Source: Ensifer oleiphilus (GTDB lineage: Bacteria > Pseudomonadota > Alphaproteobacteria > Rhizobiales > Rhizobiaceae). From it: a DNA stretch of 64,000 nt. The DNA lies in the NCBI RefSeq assembly GCF_013371465.1, contig NZ_JABWDU010000002.1, forward strand, positions 1,157,666 through 1,221,665, in the 5' to 3' direction. The first letter of the stretch is position 1. Each line of letters starts with the position of its first letter. Under the pieces are notes generated by a model. The model was given only the letters and a program-made list of their open reading frames with translations. It did not search any database and was not told the origin of the DNA. This document shows, piece after piece, positions 1-8,114 of this stretch. The position numbers and the translations under genes are program-made.

Positions 1-750
1 ATCCGTGTGGATCATCACCTGCACGTCGTACTCGTCGGCAACGCTGAGGCAGCAGTCGACGGCAGCCGGCGTCGAGCCCCAGTCCTCGTGCAGCTTCAGC
101 GACGTAGCCCCCGCCAGCACCATCTCGACCAGCGCACCGGGAAGCGAAGCATTGCCCTTGCCGGCAAAGGCAAGGTTCATCGGAAAGGCGTCCGCCGCCT
201 CGATCATGCGGGAGAGATGCCAGGGCCCTGGCGTGCACGTGGTCGCAAGCGTTCCATGCGCGGGGCCGGTGCCGCCGCCCAGCATGCAGGTGAGCCCGCT
301 CATCAGCGCTTCCTCGATCTGCTGCGGGCAGATGAAGTGGATATGGCTGTCCATGCCGCCTGCCGTGACGATCTTGCCTTCGCCGGCGATCACCTCGGTG
401 CCGGGACCGACGATGATCGTCACGCCGGGCTGCATGTCGGGGTTTCCCGCCTTGCCGATCGCCGCGATGCGTCCGTCCTTCAAACCGATATCGGCCTTGA
501 CGATGCCCCAGTGGTCGACGATCAGCGCGTTGGTGATCACCGTATCGACTGCACCTGCCGCCCGCGTTACCTGGCTTTGGCCCATGCCGTCGCGGATGAC
601 CTTGCCACCGCCGAATTTCACCTCCTCGCCATAGGTGGTGAAGTCCTTCTCCACCTCGATGAAAAGCTCCGTGTCGGCGAGCCGAACCTTGTCGCCGACC
701 GTCGGGCCGAACATGTTGGCATAGGCCGCGCGCGACATCTTGTAGGGCAT
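1..750 (-). CDS. ureC: Urease subunit alpha UreC, N-terminal 250 residues (runs off left edge)
   Basis: Catalytic nickel subunit of urease, hydrolysing urea to ammonia and carbamate in the cytoplasm. The visible part starts [17 protein letters not shown], typical of UreC, and contains the nickel-binding HIH of [12 protein letters not shown], the KLHEDWG segment with the lysine that is carbamylated to bridge the two nickels, and VMIHTD at the cut edge with the next histidine ligand. The family is about 570 residues, so more than half lies outside the window. AAGGAG lies 9 bases before the ATG, inside the end of the preceding gene, whose stop is only 4 bases away; it is the seventh gene of the operon beginning with ureD. 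The accessory genes ureE, ureF and ureG are expected beyond the edge. Confidence 0.97.
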   Translation of the reverse strand, partial: MPYKMSRAAYANMFGPTVGDKVRLADTELFIEVEKDFTTYGEEVKFGGGKVIRDGMGQSQVTRAAGAVDTVITNALIVDHWGIVKADIGLKDGRIAAIGKAGNPDMQPGVTIIVGPGTEVIAGEGKIVTAGGMDSHIHFICPQQIEEALMSGLTCMLGGGTGPAHGTLATTCTPGPWHLSRMIEAADAFPMNLAFAGKGNASLPGALVEMVLAGATSLKLHEDWGSTPAAVDCCLSVADEYDVQVMIHTD

Positions 751-754
751 GGGT

Positions 755-1399
755 TCAGGCTCCTTGGGACAAGTCTGAAGAAGAATGGGAAAGTCGACGA
801 AGACGGCCTTCGGCCACAAGGGCCTCGACGTAGCGACGCTCGGCGCCGAAGGGATGCAGCGCCCAACCGACATGACCGAATCCGGCAATGACAATGTGGT
901 CGTCGGCCGAGGCAAACCCGGCGATTACGTCGGCGATCACCACCATGCCGCTCGACGGAACAACGTAAGGGCTGGGCGAAAACCGGGCCAAATCCCGATC
1001 CAGTTGCTCGTGCACGGCAATGGAGACGATCCGATGCGCGCGACCGGTCGCCATCGTAAAGCTCTCGAAACCGGCGGTGTAATCGTCGCAGAAATCATCG
1101 AGGTCCGGATGCGTTTCAGCCAATTCCGCACGCATGCCGGCAAACTTTTCGCCCGACCGCACGCTCCAGATCTCGCGGGTTTGTCGCACCGCGGCGCTGT
1201 TCTTCCAGCGTCCGCCGCCGAGCATGGCAAGTGCCGGCCGGCCGGTGTTGCAGACGGCGATGATGTCGGTTTTCGTCCCGCCGGTGCCGACGGACCGGCA
1301 ATCGTTGAAGCGGATGACGACATCGGCCGCGTCGATGGTTGCTGCGGCCCCTTTCGGCACGTCTCCGTTCCCGACAATCATGATGGTGCGGCCAGTCAT
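755..1399 (-). CDS. Sialyltransferase-fold (GT29-like) protein inside the urease operon
   Basis: A 214-residue protein with no signal peptide or membrane segment. Its start ([12 protein letters not shown], then VVIRFNDC about 20 residues later) resembles the sialyl-motif L region of glycosyltransferase family 29. [23 protein letters not shown] and [14 protein letters not shown] near the end resemble motifs S and VS, including a His-x(5)-Glu-like pairing. Proteins of this type next to urease genes are often labelled urease operon accessory protein; I know of no established reaction for them. It sits between the LprI-like gene and ureC with gaps of 5 and 4 bases, so it must be co-transcribed. 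The start is the ATG at 1399; the open frame extends further upstream but that part has no family-like sequence. The fold assignment is inference from motifs. Confidence 0.8.
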   Translation of the reverse strand: MTGRTIMIVGNGDVPKGAAATIDAADVVIRFNDCRSVGTGGTKTDIIAVCNTGRPALAMLGGGRWKNSAAVRQTREIWSVRSGEKFAGMRAELAETHPDLDDFCDDYTAGFESFTMATGRAHRIVSIAVHEQLDRDLARFSPSPYVVPSSGMVVIADVIAGFASADDHIVIAGFGHVGWALHPFGAERRYVEALVAEGRLRRLSHSSSDLSQGA

Positions 1400-1404
1400 C
1401 AGGT

Positions 1405-1824
1405 CTAGTTCTCTGTGGGTTCGAGCAGCGCCTTGAGTTCCTCGGTCCGTGCCGTCGTCAACTGCGCCAGGCAGCCGGAGACGAGCATCGGCTCCATTGA
1501 ACCGCCGCGCGCCTCGAAGCCTGCAAGTTCGCATTGACCGTCGCGGTAACCGATCCAGGCGCGCTGCGCCTTTTTCAATGCCTCCTCCGCCCCGACATAG
1601 TCGGCGCTGATATCGGCGAGTTCCACGTCCTTGGCGCGCATCGCCGCAACGGTCTGCTTGTAGACGGTGTTGAGTTCGGCATCGGCCGCCTCATAATCCT
1701 TGTCGGAGCAGATGTTCATATCCGCCTGCGTCGTCGCATTGGCGCAATCGACATCCTCCTGCGCCAGGGCCGGGGTGGCCGCGAGCAGCAAGGCGCTCGT
1801 AATAAGCATCGTTCGCATCGTCAT
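1405..1824 (-). CDS. Secreted DUF1311 / LprI-like lysozyme-inhibitor family protein
   Basis: A 139-residue protein with a cleavable signal peptide (hydrophobic run ending TPALAQ) and a mature domain of the DUF1311/LprI type. The pattern is Cys-x(11)-Cys in VDCANATTQADMNIC, then AADAELNTVYKQ, AQRAWIGYRDGQC and SGCLAQLTTARTEEL, giving four conserved cysteines likely paired in the periplasm. Some relatives inhibit lysozyme, but a role here is unknown. It starts two bases after the ureB stop and is embedded in the urease operon, although a periplasmic protein has no known part in cytoplasmic urease assembly. Confidence 0.85.
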   Translation of the reverse strand: MTMRTMLITSALLLAATPALAQEDVDCANATTQADMNICSDKDYEAADAELNTVYKQTVAAMRAKDVELADISADYVGAEEALKKAQRAWIGYRDGQCELAGFEARGGSMEPMLVSGCLAQLTTARTEELKALLEPTEN

Positions 1825-1826
1825 CC

Positions 1827-2132
1827 CTATAGCTTTCCCATGACCAATTGGCGGAAGCCAAAGACCTCGCGCTTGCCCGAAAGCGGAATGAGTGTGACCT
1901 GTCTCTTCTGTCCCGGCTCGAAACGAACGGCCGTGCCGGCGGGAATGTCGAGCCGCTTGCCATGGGCCGAACGGCGATCAAAGTCGAGCCCGGCATTGGT
2001 TTCGGCAAAATGGTAGTGGCTGCCGACCTGCACCGGCCGGTCACCGGTGTTGGAGACCTCGATCGTCACGGTCTCAAGCCCATGATTGAGCTCGATCTCG
2101 CCGCTTGCGGCAATAATTTCCCCTGGGATCAT
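1827..2132 (-). CDS. ureB: Urease subunit beta UreB
   Basis: Small structural subunit of urease, 101 residues, the usual length for a separate UreB. It begins [16 protein letters not shown] and carries the conserved [19 protein letters not shown] and [14 protein letters not shown] segments. It packs with UreA and UreC in the cytoplasmic (ABC)3 enzyme. In many bacteria ureA, ureB and ureC are adjacent; here ureB is separated from ureA by a DUF1272 gene and from ureC by two unrelated genes. Confidence 0.97.
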   Translation of the reverse strand: MIPGEIIAASGEIELNHGLETVTIEVSNTGDRPVQVGSHYHFAETNAGLDFDRRSAHGKRLDIPAGTAVRFEPGQKRQVTLIPLSGKREVFGFRQLVMGKL

Positions 2133-2150
2133 TTGTTGCTCGCTCCCCTC

Positions 2151-2405
2151 TCAAGCCGCGTTGGCGTCAGCACAGCCTTGCGGCTTCAAAACGCGCTCGG
2201 TCGATGCCGGATATTTCACAAGCAGCGCGGCAGGTCGGACCGGGCGACGGGTAAATTCGCCGCCGCAGTTCGGGCAGGATCCGCCGAGCTTGCCTTCGAC
2301 GCAATCGGCGCAGAAGGTGCACTCAAACGTGCAGATCATCGCTTCGCGGCTTTCGGGCGGCAGATTCTTGTCGCAGCATTCGCAGTTCGGGCGCAGTGCC
2401 AGCAT
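2151..2405 (-). CDS. DUF1272 domain zinc-ribbon-like protein
   Basis: An 84-residue cysteine-rich protein of the DUF1272 family. It begins MLALRPNCECCDKNLPPES and contains CTFECTFCADCVEGKLGGSCPNCGGEFTRRP: eight Cys-type ligands in CxxC-like pairs suggest one or two structural zincs. Function is unknown in the family. It lies between ureA (12 bases upstream) and ureB (18 bases downstream) and is surely co-transcribed. Whether it helps urease, for instance with metal handling, or merely hitch-hikes cannot be told from sequence. Confidence 0.88.
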   Translation of the reverse strand: MLALRPNCECCDKNLPPESREAMICTFECTFCADCVEGKLGGSCPNCGGEFTRRPVRPAALLVKYPASTERVLKPQGCADANAA

Positions 2406-2417
2406 GTTCCAGCCTCC

Positions 2418-2720
2418 TCAGCGGATCGGTTCGTGCACGGTGACGAGCTTGGTACCGTCAGGAAAGGTCGCCTCCACCTGGATGTCGTGGATCATCTCGG
2501 CGATCCCTTCCATCACCTGCGCTCGGGTGATCACATGGGCGCCCGCCTCCATCAATTCCGCCACCGATCGGCCGTCACGCGCACCCTCGACGACGAAGTC
2601 GGTGATCAGCGCGATCGCTTCCGGGTGGTTGAGTTTGACGCCGCGTTCCAGGCGGCGGCGGGCAACCATCGCGGCCATGGAAATCAACAGCTTGTCCTTT
2701 TCGCGCGGGGTAAGATTCAT
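2418..2720 (-). CDS. ureA: Urease subunit gamma UreA
   Basis: The smallest urease subunit, exactly 100 residues as is usual, starting [23 protein letters not shown] and containing [33 protein letters not shown] and the C-terminal [15 protein letters not shown]. It forms the structural shell with UreB around UreC. The start at 2720 is chosen from the universal [11 protein letters not shown] beginning; the open frame extends upstream but is not family-like. It follows ureD by 25 bases. Confidence 0.98.
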   Translation of the reverse strand: MNLTPREKDKLLISMAAMVARRRLERGVKLNHPEAIALITDFVVEGARDGRSVAELMEAGAHVITRAQVMEGIAEMIHDIQVEATFPDGTKLVTVHEPIR

Positions 2721-2745
2721 GCGTCGCCACCGGTTTGATTGCGGA

Positions 2746-3585
2746 TTAGAGGACCCAGACTTTCGGCACTGTCTTTTGCTTGCGCAAGTGCGAAATGACC
2801 GGGATGAGGATTTTTCTGAGCGAGAAGCCGTCGGTCGCCGCAAACCGCCCAACCAGCTTGTCGCGACCGGCGATCCGGATGTGGCTGACGCCCCCACCAG
2901 CTTGCGTGTCGATCAGCGCGCGCAGGTGCGGCAGCAGCAATTCGCAATCGGGCCCGGTGTAGAACAGCGTCGCAAACGCCACGTTGCCGCCCAAGACTGC
3001 AGTGCGGCCGACAAGCGCCGCGATATCGTCGGCGAAGGTCAGATTTTCCGCGTGCAGCAACCTGTTATCGACGCGAATGCGCCAGCGGTCCCGAAAGAGG
3101 CCCGCCTGCATCGCTTCACCCATCGCCTTGCGACCGAGAAGCACGGCCTCGACGGCCAGCAATGTCGCGTCGCCGTCAAGCTCGACGTCGAGTGAGCGCG
3201 TCAGCGATGCCCGGTCGAACAGGATCGTCTCCTGCGGCAGCCAGTCGACCCGCGCCCCGGCCGCCACTTCGATCCGTGTCGCGACTTCGACCGTGCCGGC
3301 GCTTGCCTTATAGATCTTCTCGCAGGCCTGCGTGGTGACGGTCAGCTCCGTCGCAGGGCCCGCTTCGATCTCCCAGGCCATGCGGTCGCCTCCGGTGAGC
3401 CCACCTGACGAATTGATCAGCACGGCTTCCATGGAACTGTCGAAGGTTTTCGGCAGCCGGATCTTGGCGCAGCCTTCCTGGTAAAGCTCGGCAATGCGCG
3501 TGCGACCGGCGGCCGCTTTCGCGACCAGCCGTCCTTTTCCGAACGCCCGCTGCGGGGCGGTGATGGCCGCATTGCTCATGTTCAT
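2746..3585 (-). CDS. ureD: Urease accessory protein UreD
   Basis: Urease maturation chaperone of 279 residues; it binds apo-urease with UreF and UreG and helps load nickel. Family hallmarks are [46 protein letters not shown] and the C-terminal [15 protein letters not shown]. Two ATGs are close together (3585 and 3579); either gives a good protein. It is the first gene of the operon. The 111 bases upstream are A+T richer than their surroundings and should carry the operon promoter, but no clear -35/-10 pair was recognised. Confidence 0.96.
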   Translation of the reverse strand: MNMSNAAITAPQRAFGKGRLVAKAAAGRTRIAELYQEGCAKIRLPKTFDSSMEAVLINSSGGLTGGDRMAWEIEAGPATELTVTTQACEKIYKASAGTVEVATRIEVAAGARVDWLPQETILFDRASLTRSLDVELDGDATLLAVEAVLLGRKAMGEAMQAGLFRDRWRIRVDNRLLHAENLTFADDIAALVGRTAVLGGNVAFATLFYTGPDCELLLPHLRALIDTQAGGGVSHIRIAGRDKLVGRFAATDGFSLRKILIPVISHLRKQKTVPKVWVL

Positions 3586-3696
3586 CGACCGCCATCGTCG
3601 GCATCCTGAAGCGCCAAGTCAAGCTATTGTTTTGCAAAGAAAATCAGCAACATGGTCGCTTTATGAGCAGTGGATGCCCATCAAACGACCAGCGCC

Positions 3697-4671
3697 TCAG
3701 ACCACCCGGTCCGGTGGCTCGCGCCCGTCAAAGAAGGCTGTGATATTATCGACCACCTTTATGCCCATGGCGACGCGCGTTTCCTCGGTCGCGCTGCCGA
3801 GATGCGGCAGCAGGACGACATTCTCCAGCGCCCGCAGGCCGGCCGGAACGTTCGGTTCCGCCTCGAAGACGTCGAGGCCGGCGCCTTTGATGACGCCGTT
3901 CTTCAGCGCCTCGATCAGCGCCGGCTCGTCGACCACGTCGCCGCGGGCGGTGTTGACGAGATAGGCCCCCTTTTTCATCTTCGCCAGCCGTTCGGCGTTT
4001 ATGAGATGGCGATTCTCGCCGCCACCTGGGCAATGCAGAGAAACGAAGTCGGCGGCCTCAAGCACCTCGTCGACGGTATCGAGCTGGCGGGCGCCATAGC
4101 GTGCGGCCTCCGCCACGTCGACACGCGAGCGGTTGTAGAAGACCACCTCCATGTCGAAGCCGAAATGACAACGTTTTGCCATCGCCTTGCCGATACGGCC
4201 GAAACCGATGATCCCCAGTCTCTTGCCAGTCACCTTGGCTCCGATCATGTGCGTCGGCCGCCAGCCGGTCCATTCGCCCGCCCTGATCTGACGTTCGCCC
4301 TCGCCAGCACGCCGGGCGACGGCAAGCAGCAGCGTCATGGCGATGTCGGCGGTGCAATCGGTCAGAACACCCGGCGTGTTGGTGACGACGATGTTCGCCG
4401 CCTTGGCGGCGGCAACGTCGATATGGTTGTAACCGACGCCGTAATTGCCAAGGATCCTTGTTCTGACGGCGCCGCCCTCAAAAAGGCTCGCCGGCAGGCG
4501 GTCGGAAACCGTCGGAAGTACTGCATCGAAGTCGCGCAGCGCCTGCGACAGTTGATCAGCCGACATCGGCACGTCGGTCTCGTTCAAGACGACATCGAAC
4601 CGCTCGGCCAGCACGCGCTCCACCGCTTGCGGCCAACGGCGGGTGACGAGAATGCGCGGCGTGGGACTCAT
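3697..4671 (-). CDS. D-2-hydroxyacid dehydrogenase (glycerate dehydrogenase / hydroxypyruvate-glyoxylate reductase type)
   Basis: NAD(P)-dependent 2-ketoacid reductase, 324 residues. The Rossmann motif is GFGRIGKAMAKR, and the catalytic Arg, Glu and His are visible in NTARGDVVDEPAL, DVFEAEPNVP and LLPHLGSATEETR. The overall pattern is that of hydroxypyruvate/glyoxylate reductases (GyaR-like); exact substrate is not determined. It begins MSPTPRILVTRRWP at the ATG at 4671; a longer frame upstream is not family-like. It is separate from the urease operon (gap 111) and from livK (gap 230, which contains the livK terminator). Confidence 0.9.
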   Translation of the reverse strand: MSPTPRILVTRRWPQAVERVLAERFDVVLNETDVPMSADQLSQALRDFDAVLPTVSDRLPASLFEGGAVRTRILGNYGVGYNHIDVAAAKAANIVVTNTPGVLTDCTADIAMTLLLAVARRAGEGERQIRAGEWTGWRPTHMIGAKVTGKRLGIIGFGRIGKAMAKRCHFGFDMEVVFYNRSRVDVAEAARYGARQLDTVDEVLEAADFVSLHCPGGGENRHLINAERLAKMKKGAYLVNTARGDVVDEPALIEALKNGVIKGAGLDVFEAEPNVPAGLRALENVVLLPHLGSATEETRVAMGIKVVDNITAFFDGREPPDRVV

Positions 4672-4826
4672 GGGGCAGCCTCTAACAACAGAATCGTTCG
4701 GCGATAGTGCACGAAATGGCAGCGGGGGACAGCCTTGTGCTGTCCGACCGAAAGCCGCGTTGCGCAATACCTTGCCGACATTGGGCACGCTGTCGAAGCG
4801 TCGCTTCCGCCGATAACACGCCTCCA

Positions 4827-4861
4827 GAAACGAAAAGCCCGGCGATCACTCGCCGGGCCTT
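4827..4861 (-). terminator. Rho-independent terminator of livK
   Basis: A perfect 9-bp GC-rich stem (arms 4837-4845 and 4850-4858, loop TCAC) is followed on the minus strand by TTTTCG and TTTC. It lies about 45 bases past the livK stop and should end the liv transcript before the dehydrogenase gene. Confidence 0.85.
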
Positions 4862-4901
4862 CCGAAATTCTGACGTGGTTCAGCGAACCTCGAAGCGAGA
4901 T

Positions 4902-6020
4902 TTACTCGTTTTCGAAGTAGCTGTACTTGCCGTCTTCACCCTTCTTCCAGGTGTACATGACGTAGTCCGGACGGGTGATGTCGCCCTTTTCGTCATAGCC
5001 GAGTTCGCCGATGGCGGTCTTGAACGGGCCCTTGGCCTTGATCGCTTCGGCAACGGCCTGCGGGTCGGTGGTGCCGCCAGCCTTGGCAGCTTCAGCAACA
5101 ACCTGCAGAGCAGCGTAGGCGTAGAGCGTGTAGGCTTCCGGTTCGAAGCCGGCAGCGCGGAACTTTTCGACGAGTTCCTTGGCAGCCGGGTTCTTGCGCG
5201 GATCCGGAGCAAACGTCATCAGCGTACCGTCAACCGCGTCGCCGGCGATCGAGGCCAGTTCGTTCGAAACGATACCGTCGCCCGACATCAGGGTCGCCTT
5301 GAGGCCCTGGTCCTTCATCTGGCGCATGATCAGGCCGGCTTCGGTGTGCAGACCGCCGTAGTAGACGATCGAGACGCCGGCTTCCTTCATCTTGGCGATA
5401 AGGGCCGAGAAGTCCTTGTCGCCGGTGTTGATGCCTTCATAGAGGGCTTCATTGAGACCGGCTTCGTTCATCGACTTCTTGGTTTCATCGGCAAGGCCCT
5501 GACCATAAGGGGTCTTGTCGTGAATGACGGCGATCTTGGCGTCCTTGTGGTTGGCTGCAAGGAAGGCGCCGGCAACGGCACCCTGCTGGTCGTCACGACC
5601 GCAGGTGCGGAAGGTGTTCCAGAGGCCGCGCTCGGTGAACTGCGGGTTGGTGGAAGCCGGCGTTACCTGCAGAATGCCGTTTTCGGCATAGACTTCGGAA
5701 GCCGGGATGGACACGCCCGAGTTGAAGTGGCCGACAACGAACTTCACGCCGTCAGCAACGAATTTGTTGGCGACCGAAACGCCCTGCTTGGCGTCGGAAA
5801 CGTCGTCGCCGAGCACAACCTTGATCTGTTCCCCATTGATACCACCGGCAGCATTGATGTCTGCAGCAGCCTGTTCGGCACCTTTCTGCAGCTGCGCGCC
5901 GAAGGCAGCGTTCGGGCCCGTCAGCGGGCCAGCAACGCCAACGAGAATATCAGCCCATGCGGTGCCGCTGAAAGCGACCATCGCCGACAGGGCAACGGCC
6001 GACAGAAGAGACTTTTTCAT
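4902..6020 (-). CDS. livK: Branched-chain amino acid ABC transporter, periplasmic binding protein LivK/BraC
   Basis: A 372-residue periplasmic binding protein (type I fold, Leu/Ile/Val-binding family). It has a Sec signal peptide ending GTAWA-D, followed by [41 protein letters not shown], the classic start of mature LivK, and two cysteines that can pair in the N-terminal lobe region. It delivers ligand to LivHM in the inner membrane. It is last in the cluster, behind DUF6867, with a 115-base gap holding a GC-rich hairpin that could uncouple its level from the membrane components. The ATG at 6020 is preceded by GGGAGTAACA. Confidence 0.95.
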   Translation of the reverse strand: MKKSLLSAVALSAMVAFSGTAWADILVGVAGPLTGPNAAFGAQLQKGAEQAAADINAAGGINGEQIKVVLGDDVSDAKQGVSVANKFVADGVKFVVGHFNSGVSIPASEVYAENGILQVTPASTNPQFTERGLWNTFRTCGRDDQQGAVAGAFLAANHKDAKIAVIHDKTPYGQGLADETKKSMNEAGLNEALYEGINTGDKDFSALIAKMKEAGVSIVYYGGLHTEAGLIMRQMKDQGLKATLMSGDGIVSNELASIAGDAVDGTLMTFAPDPRKNPAAKELVEKFRAAGFEPEAYTLYAYAALQVVAEAAKAGGTTDPQAVAEAIKAKGPFKTAIGELGYDEKGDITRPDYVMYTWKKGEDGKYSYFENE

Positions 6021-6103
6021 TTTGTTACTCCCAATTATCCGAGCGGGTCTCGTTACCAACCTGCGCAATGCCCACCTTAATTCGCGCCGGTATTTCTTTC
6101 GCA

Positions 6104-6120
6104 CCGGCCGCGGCGGCCGG
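6104..6120 (-). terminator. Intercistronic hairpin between DUF6867 and livK
   Basis: CCGGCC (6104-6109) and GGCCGG (6115-6120) form a 6-bp all-GC stem with a 5-base loop, 16 bases past the DUF6867 stop. There is no T tract, so it is more likely an RNA processing or stability element than a strong terminator. Confidence 0.4.
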
Positions 6121-6135
6121 CGCGCGCTGTTCCCT

Positions 6136-6480
6136 TTATTTGGCTTTCCAGGAGAAAGGCGAAGCCTTCTCATAGAGCCAATAGTAGTTATTGGTCATTT
6201 GCTTGGTCCGGTAGTACCGGAAACCTACGGTAGCAAACAACAAAAGTACGACCGTGTCTACGATATAGTAATGCAGACTGAACATCGTGCCTTCAAAGAG
6301 GGCGTGGTGCACAAAGCGGATGCCAAGCCCCAGAAGCGCCACGTAGACAAAGAGGCGCGGAAGCTCCTCCCAGCCTTCGGCGACGCTCTTTCCCGTTCTC
6401 CAGGCAGTCCAGCCGCCCAGAACACAGGTGATGAAAAGAAACTGCCAGATCGACACTTCTTCGTAGAGAATACCCTGCAT
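6136..6480 (-). CDS. DUF6867 family small membrane protein
   Basis: A 114-residue protein with about three predicted membrane segments ([56 protein letters not shown]) and a cytoplasmic tail ending SPFSWKAK. Rhizobiales genomes commonly have a protein of this kind beside livF; it is now named DUF6867. The role is unknown, but its position between livF (gap 24) and livK points to a link with branched-chain amino acid uptake, perhaps as a membrane accessory of LivHM. Confidence 0.85.
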   Translation of the reverse strand: MQGILYEEVSIWQFLFITCVLGGWTAWRTGKSVAEGWEELPRLFVYVALLGLGIRFVHHALFEGTMFSLHYYIVDTVVLLLFATVGFRYYRTKQMTNNYYWLYEKASPFSWKAK

Positions 6481-6504
6481 GTCACAAACTCCAGATGCTG
6501 CGCA

Positions 6505-7230
6505 TCAATGGCGGCCGCCTTCGAGATAGGCCGCGCGGACTTCCGGATTGGCGAGCAGTTCCTTGCCCGAGCCGCTCATCGTCACGCGTCCGTTGACCAT
6601 GACGTAGCCGCGGTCGGAAAGCTTCAAGGCGCCGAACGCATTCTGCTCGACGAGGAACACAGTGAGCCCCTCCTCCTTGTTCAGCTTCTTGATGGCTTCG
6701 AAGATACCCTTGACGATCAGGGGTGCCAGGCCGAGCGACGGTTCGTCCAGCAGCAGGAGTTTCGGACGCGCCATCAGCGCGCGGGCGATCGACAGCATCT
6801 GCTGTTCGCCGCCGGAAAGCGTGCCGCCGCGTTGTGCCTGACGCTCCTTCAGCCGCGGAAACAGCGTGAACACCTTCTCGACGTCCTCGTTGAAGTATTT
6901 GAGGTTGTCGAGGCTTGCACCCATCTGCAGGTTTTCGAACACGGTCATGCGCGGGAAGATTCGACGGCCTTCCGGCGACTGCGCGATGCGAAGACGCGCG
7001 ATCTCGTGCGTCGGCATGCGGGTGATTTCCTCACCCTCGAACATGACTGCACCGGTGCGCGCCTGCGGGCTGCCGCAGATGGTCATCATCAGCGTCGACT
7101 TGCCGGCGCCGTTGGCGCCGATCAGGCAGACGATTTCACCACGATGCACTTCGACGTCGACGCCGTTCAGCGCCCGGATATTACCGTAGTAGGTCTCGAC
7201 GGCTTTTACTTGCAGCAGAGGCGCGCTCAT
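6505..7230 (-). CDS. livF: Branched-chain amino acid ABC transporter ATPase LivF
   Basis: One of two ATPases of the Liv importer, 241 residues. Walker A is GANGAGKST, the signature LSGGEQQMLSIARALM and Walker B LLLLDEPSLGLAP, followed by the LivF-typical VEQNAFGALKLSDRGYVMVNGRV. Its ATG overlaps the livG stop (ATGA), indicating translational coupling. It acts at the cytoplasmic face of LivHM. Confidence 0.96.
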   Translation of the reverse strand: MSAPLLQVKAVETYYGNIRALNGVDVEVHRGEIVCLIGANGAGKSTLMMTICGSPQARTGAVMFEGEEITRMPTHEIARLRIAQSPEGRRIFPRMTVFENLQMGASLDNLKYFNEDVEKVFTLFPRLKERQAQRGGTLSGGEQQMLSIARALMARPKLLLLDEPSLGLAPLIVKGIFEAIKKLNKEEGLTVFLVEQNAFGALKLSDRGYVMVNGRVTMSGSGKELLANPEVRAAYLEGGRH

Positions 7231-8114
7231 GGCTTGGAGCCTCCCTGTCCGCCTTCGATTTCCTCGATCTCTTCAATCACCTCTTCAACCTCTTCATCCT
7301 CGACACCCAGATAGGCCGCAATGACCCTCGGATCGTTCTTGACGAAATCCGGGTTGCCGTCGGAAATCTTCTGGCCGTATTCCAAAACGACCACGTGGTC
7401 GGAAATCTCCATGACCACCGACATGTCGTGCTCGATCAACAGGATCGAGGTACCCGTCTCGCCGCGGATGCCCTGCAAGAGCTCGTTGAGCGCCAGCGAT
7501 TCACGCGGGTTAAGGCCTGCGGCCGGTTCGTCGAGGCACAAGAGCTCCGGCCCGGTGCACATGGCACGGGCAATCTCAAGGCGACGCTGGGCGCCGTAAG
7601 GCAGATCGCCGGCCGGGTCGTCGGCGCGATCGACCAGAGACGCCCTTTCCAGCCAGTGGCGGGCAAGCTCGATCGATTCCTTCGAGGCCTGTTTATAGGC
7701 CGGAAAGCCCAGCAGCCCGAGGAAGGTGTAGCCCGACGCCTTCATCAGCTTGTTGTGCTGGGCGACCAGCAAGTTCTCGAGCACGGTCAGGCCGGAGAAC
7801 ATCCGGATGTTCTGGAACGTGCGGGCGACCTTTGCCTGCTTGGTAATCTCGAAATCCGGCAGGCGCTCCAGCAGATATTCCTTACCGGATTTCTGCTTCA
7901 TGGTGATCATGCCCATCGTCGGCTTGTAGAAGCCGGTGATGCAGTTGAACACCGTGGTCTTGCCGGCTCCGTTCGGGCCGATCAGCGCGGTGATATCACC
8001 GCGATAGGCCTCGAAGGAGAAGTCGTTGATGGCCATGAGACCGCCGAAGCGCATCGACAGGTGCTCAACCGAGAGAATGGGGTCTTTTTTCATTGTCGTT
8101 GTCTCGAGGGCCAT
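7227..8114 (-). CDS. livG: Branched-chain amino acid ABC transporter ATPase LivG with acidic C-terminal tail
   Basis: Second Liv ATPase, 295 residues. Walker A is GPNGAGKTT, the signature region LPYGAQRRLEIARAM, and Walker B LLCLDEPAAGLNP. The usual LivG fold ends near AAYLG; it is followed by about 26 extra residues that are very rich in Glu and Ile (VEDEEVEEVIEEIEEIEGG). The ATG at 8114 overlaps the livM stop (ATGA); a second ATG at 8093 begins MKKDPILSVEHLSMRFGG, closer to most homologues, so the start is not certain. Confidence 0.94.
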   Translation of the reverse strand: MALETTTMKKDPILSVEHLSMRFGGLMAINDFSFEAYRGDITALIGPNGAGKTTVFNCITGFYKPTMGMITMKQKSGKEYLLERLPDFEITKQAKVARTFQNIRMFSGLTVLENLLVAQHNKLMKASGYTFLGLLGFPAYKQASKESIELARHWLERASLVDRADDPAGDLPYGAQRRLEIARAMCTGPELLCLDEPAAGLNPRESLALNELLQGIRGETGTSILLIEHDMSVVMEISDHVVVLEYGQKISDGNPDFVKNDPRVIAAYLGVEDEEVEEVIEEIEEIEGGQGGSKP

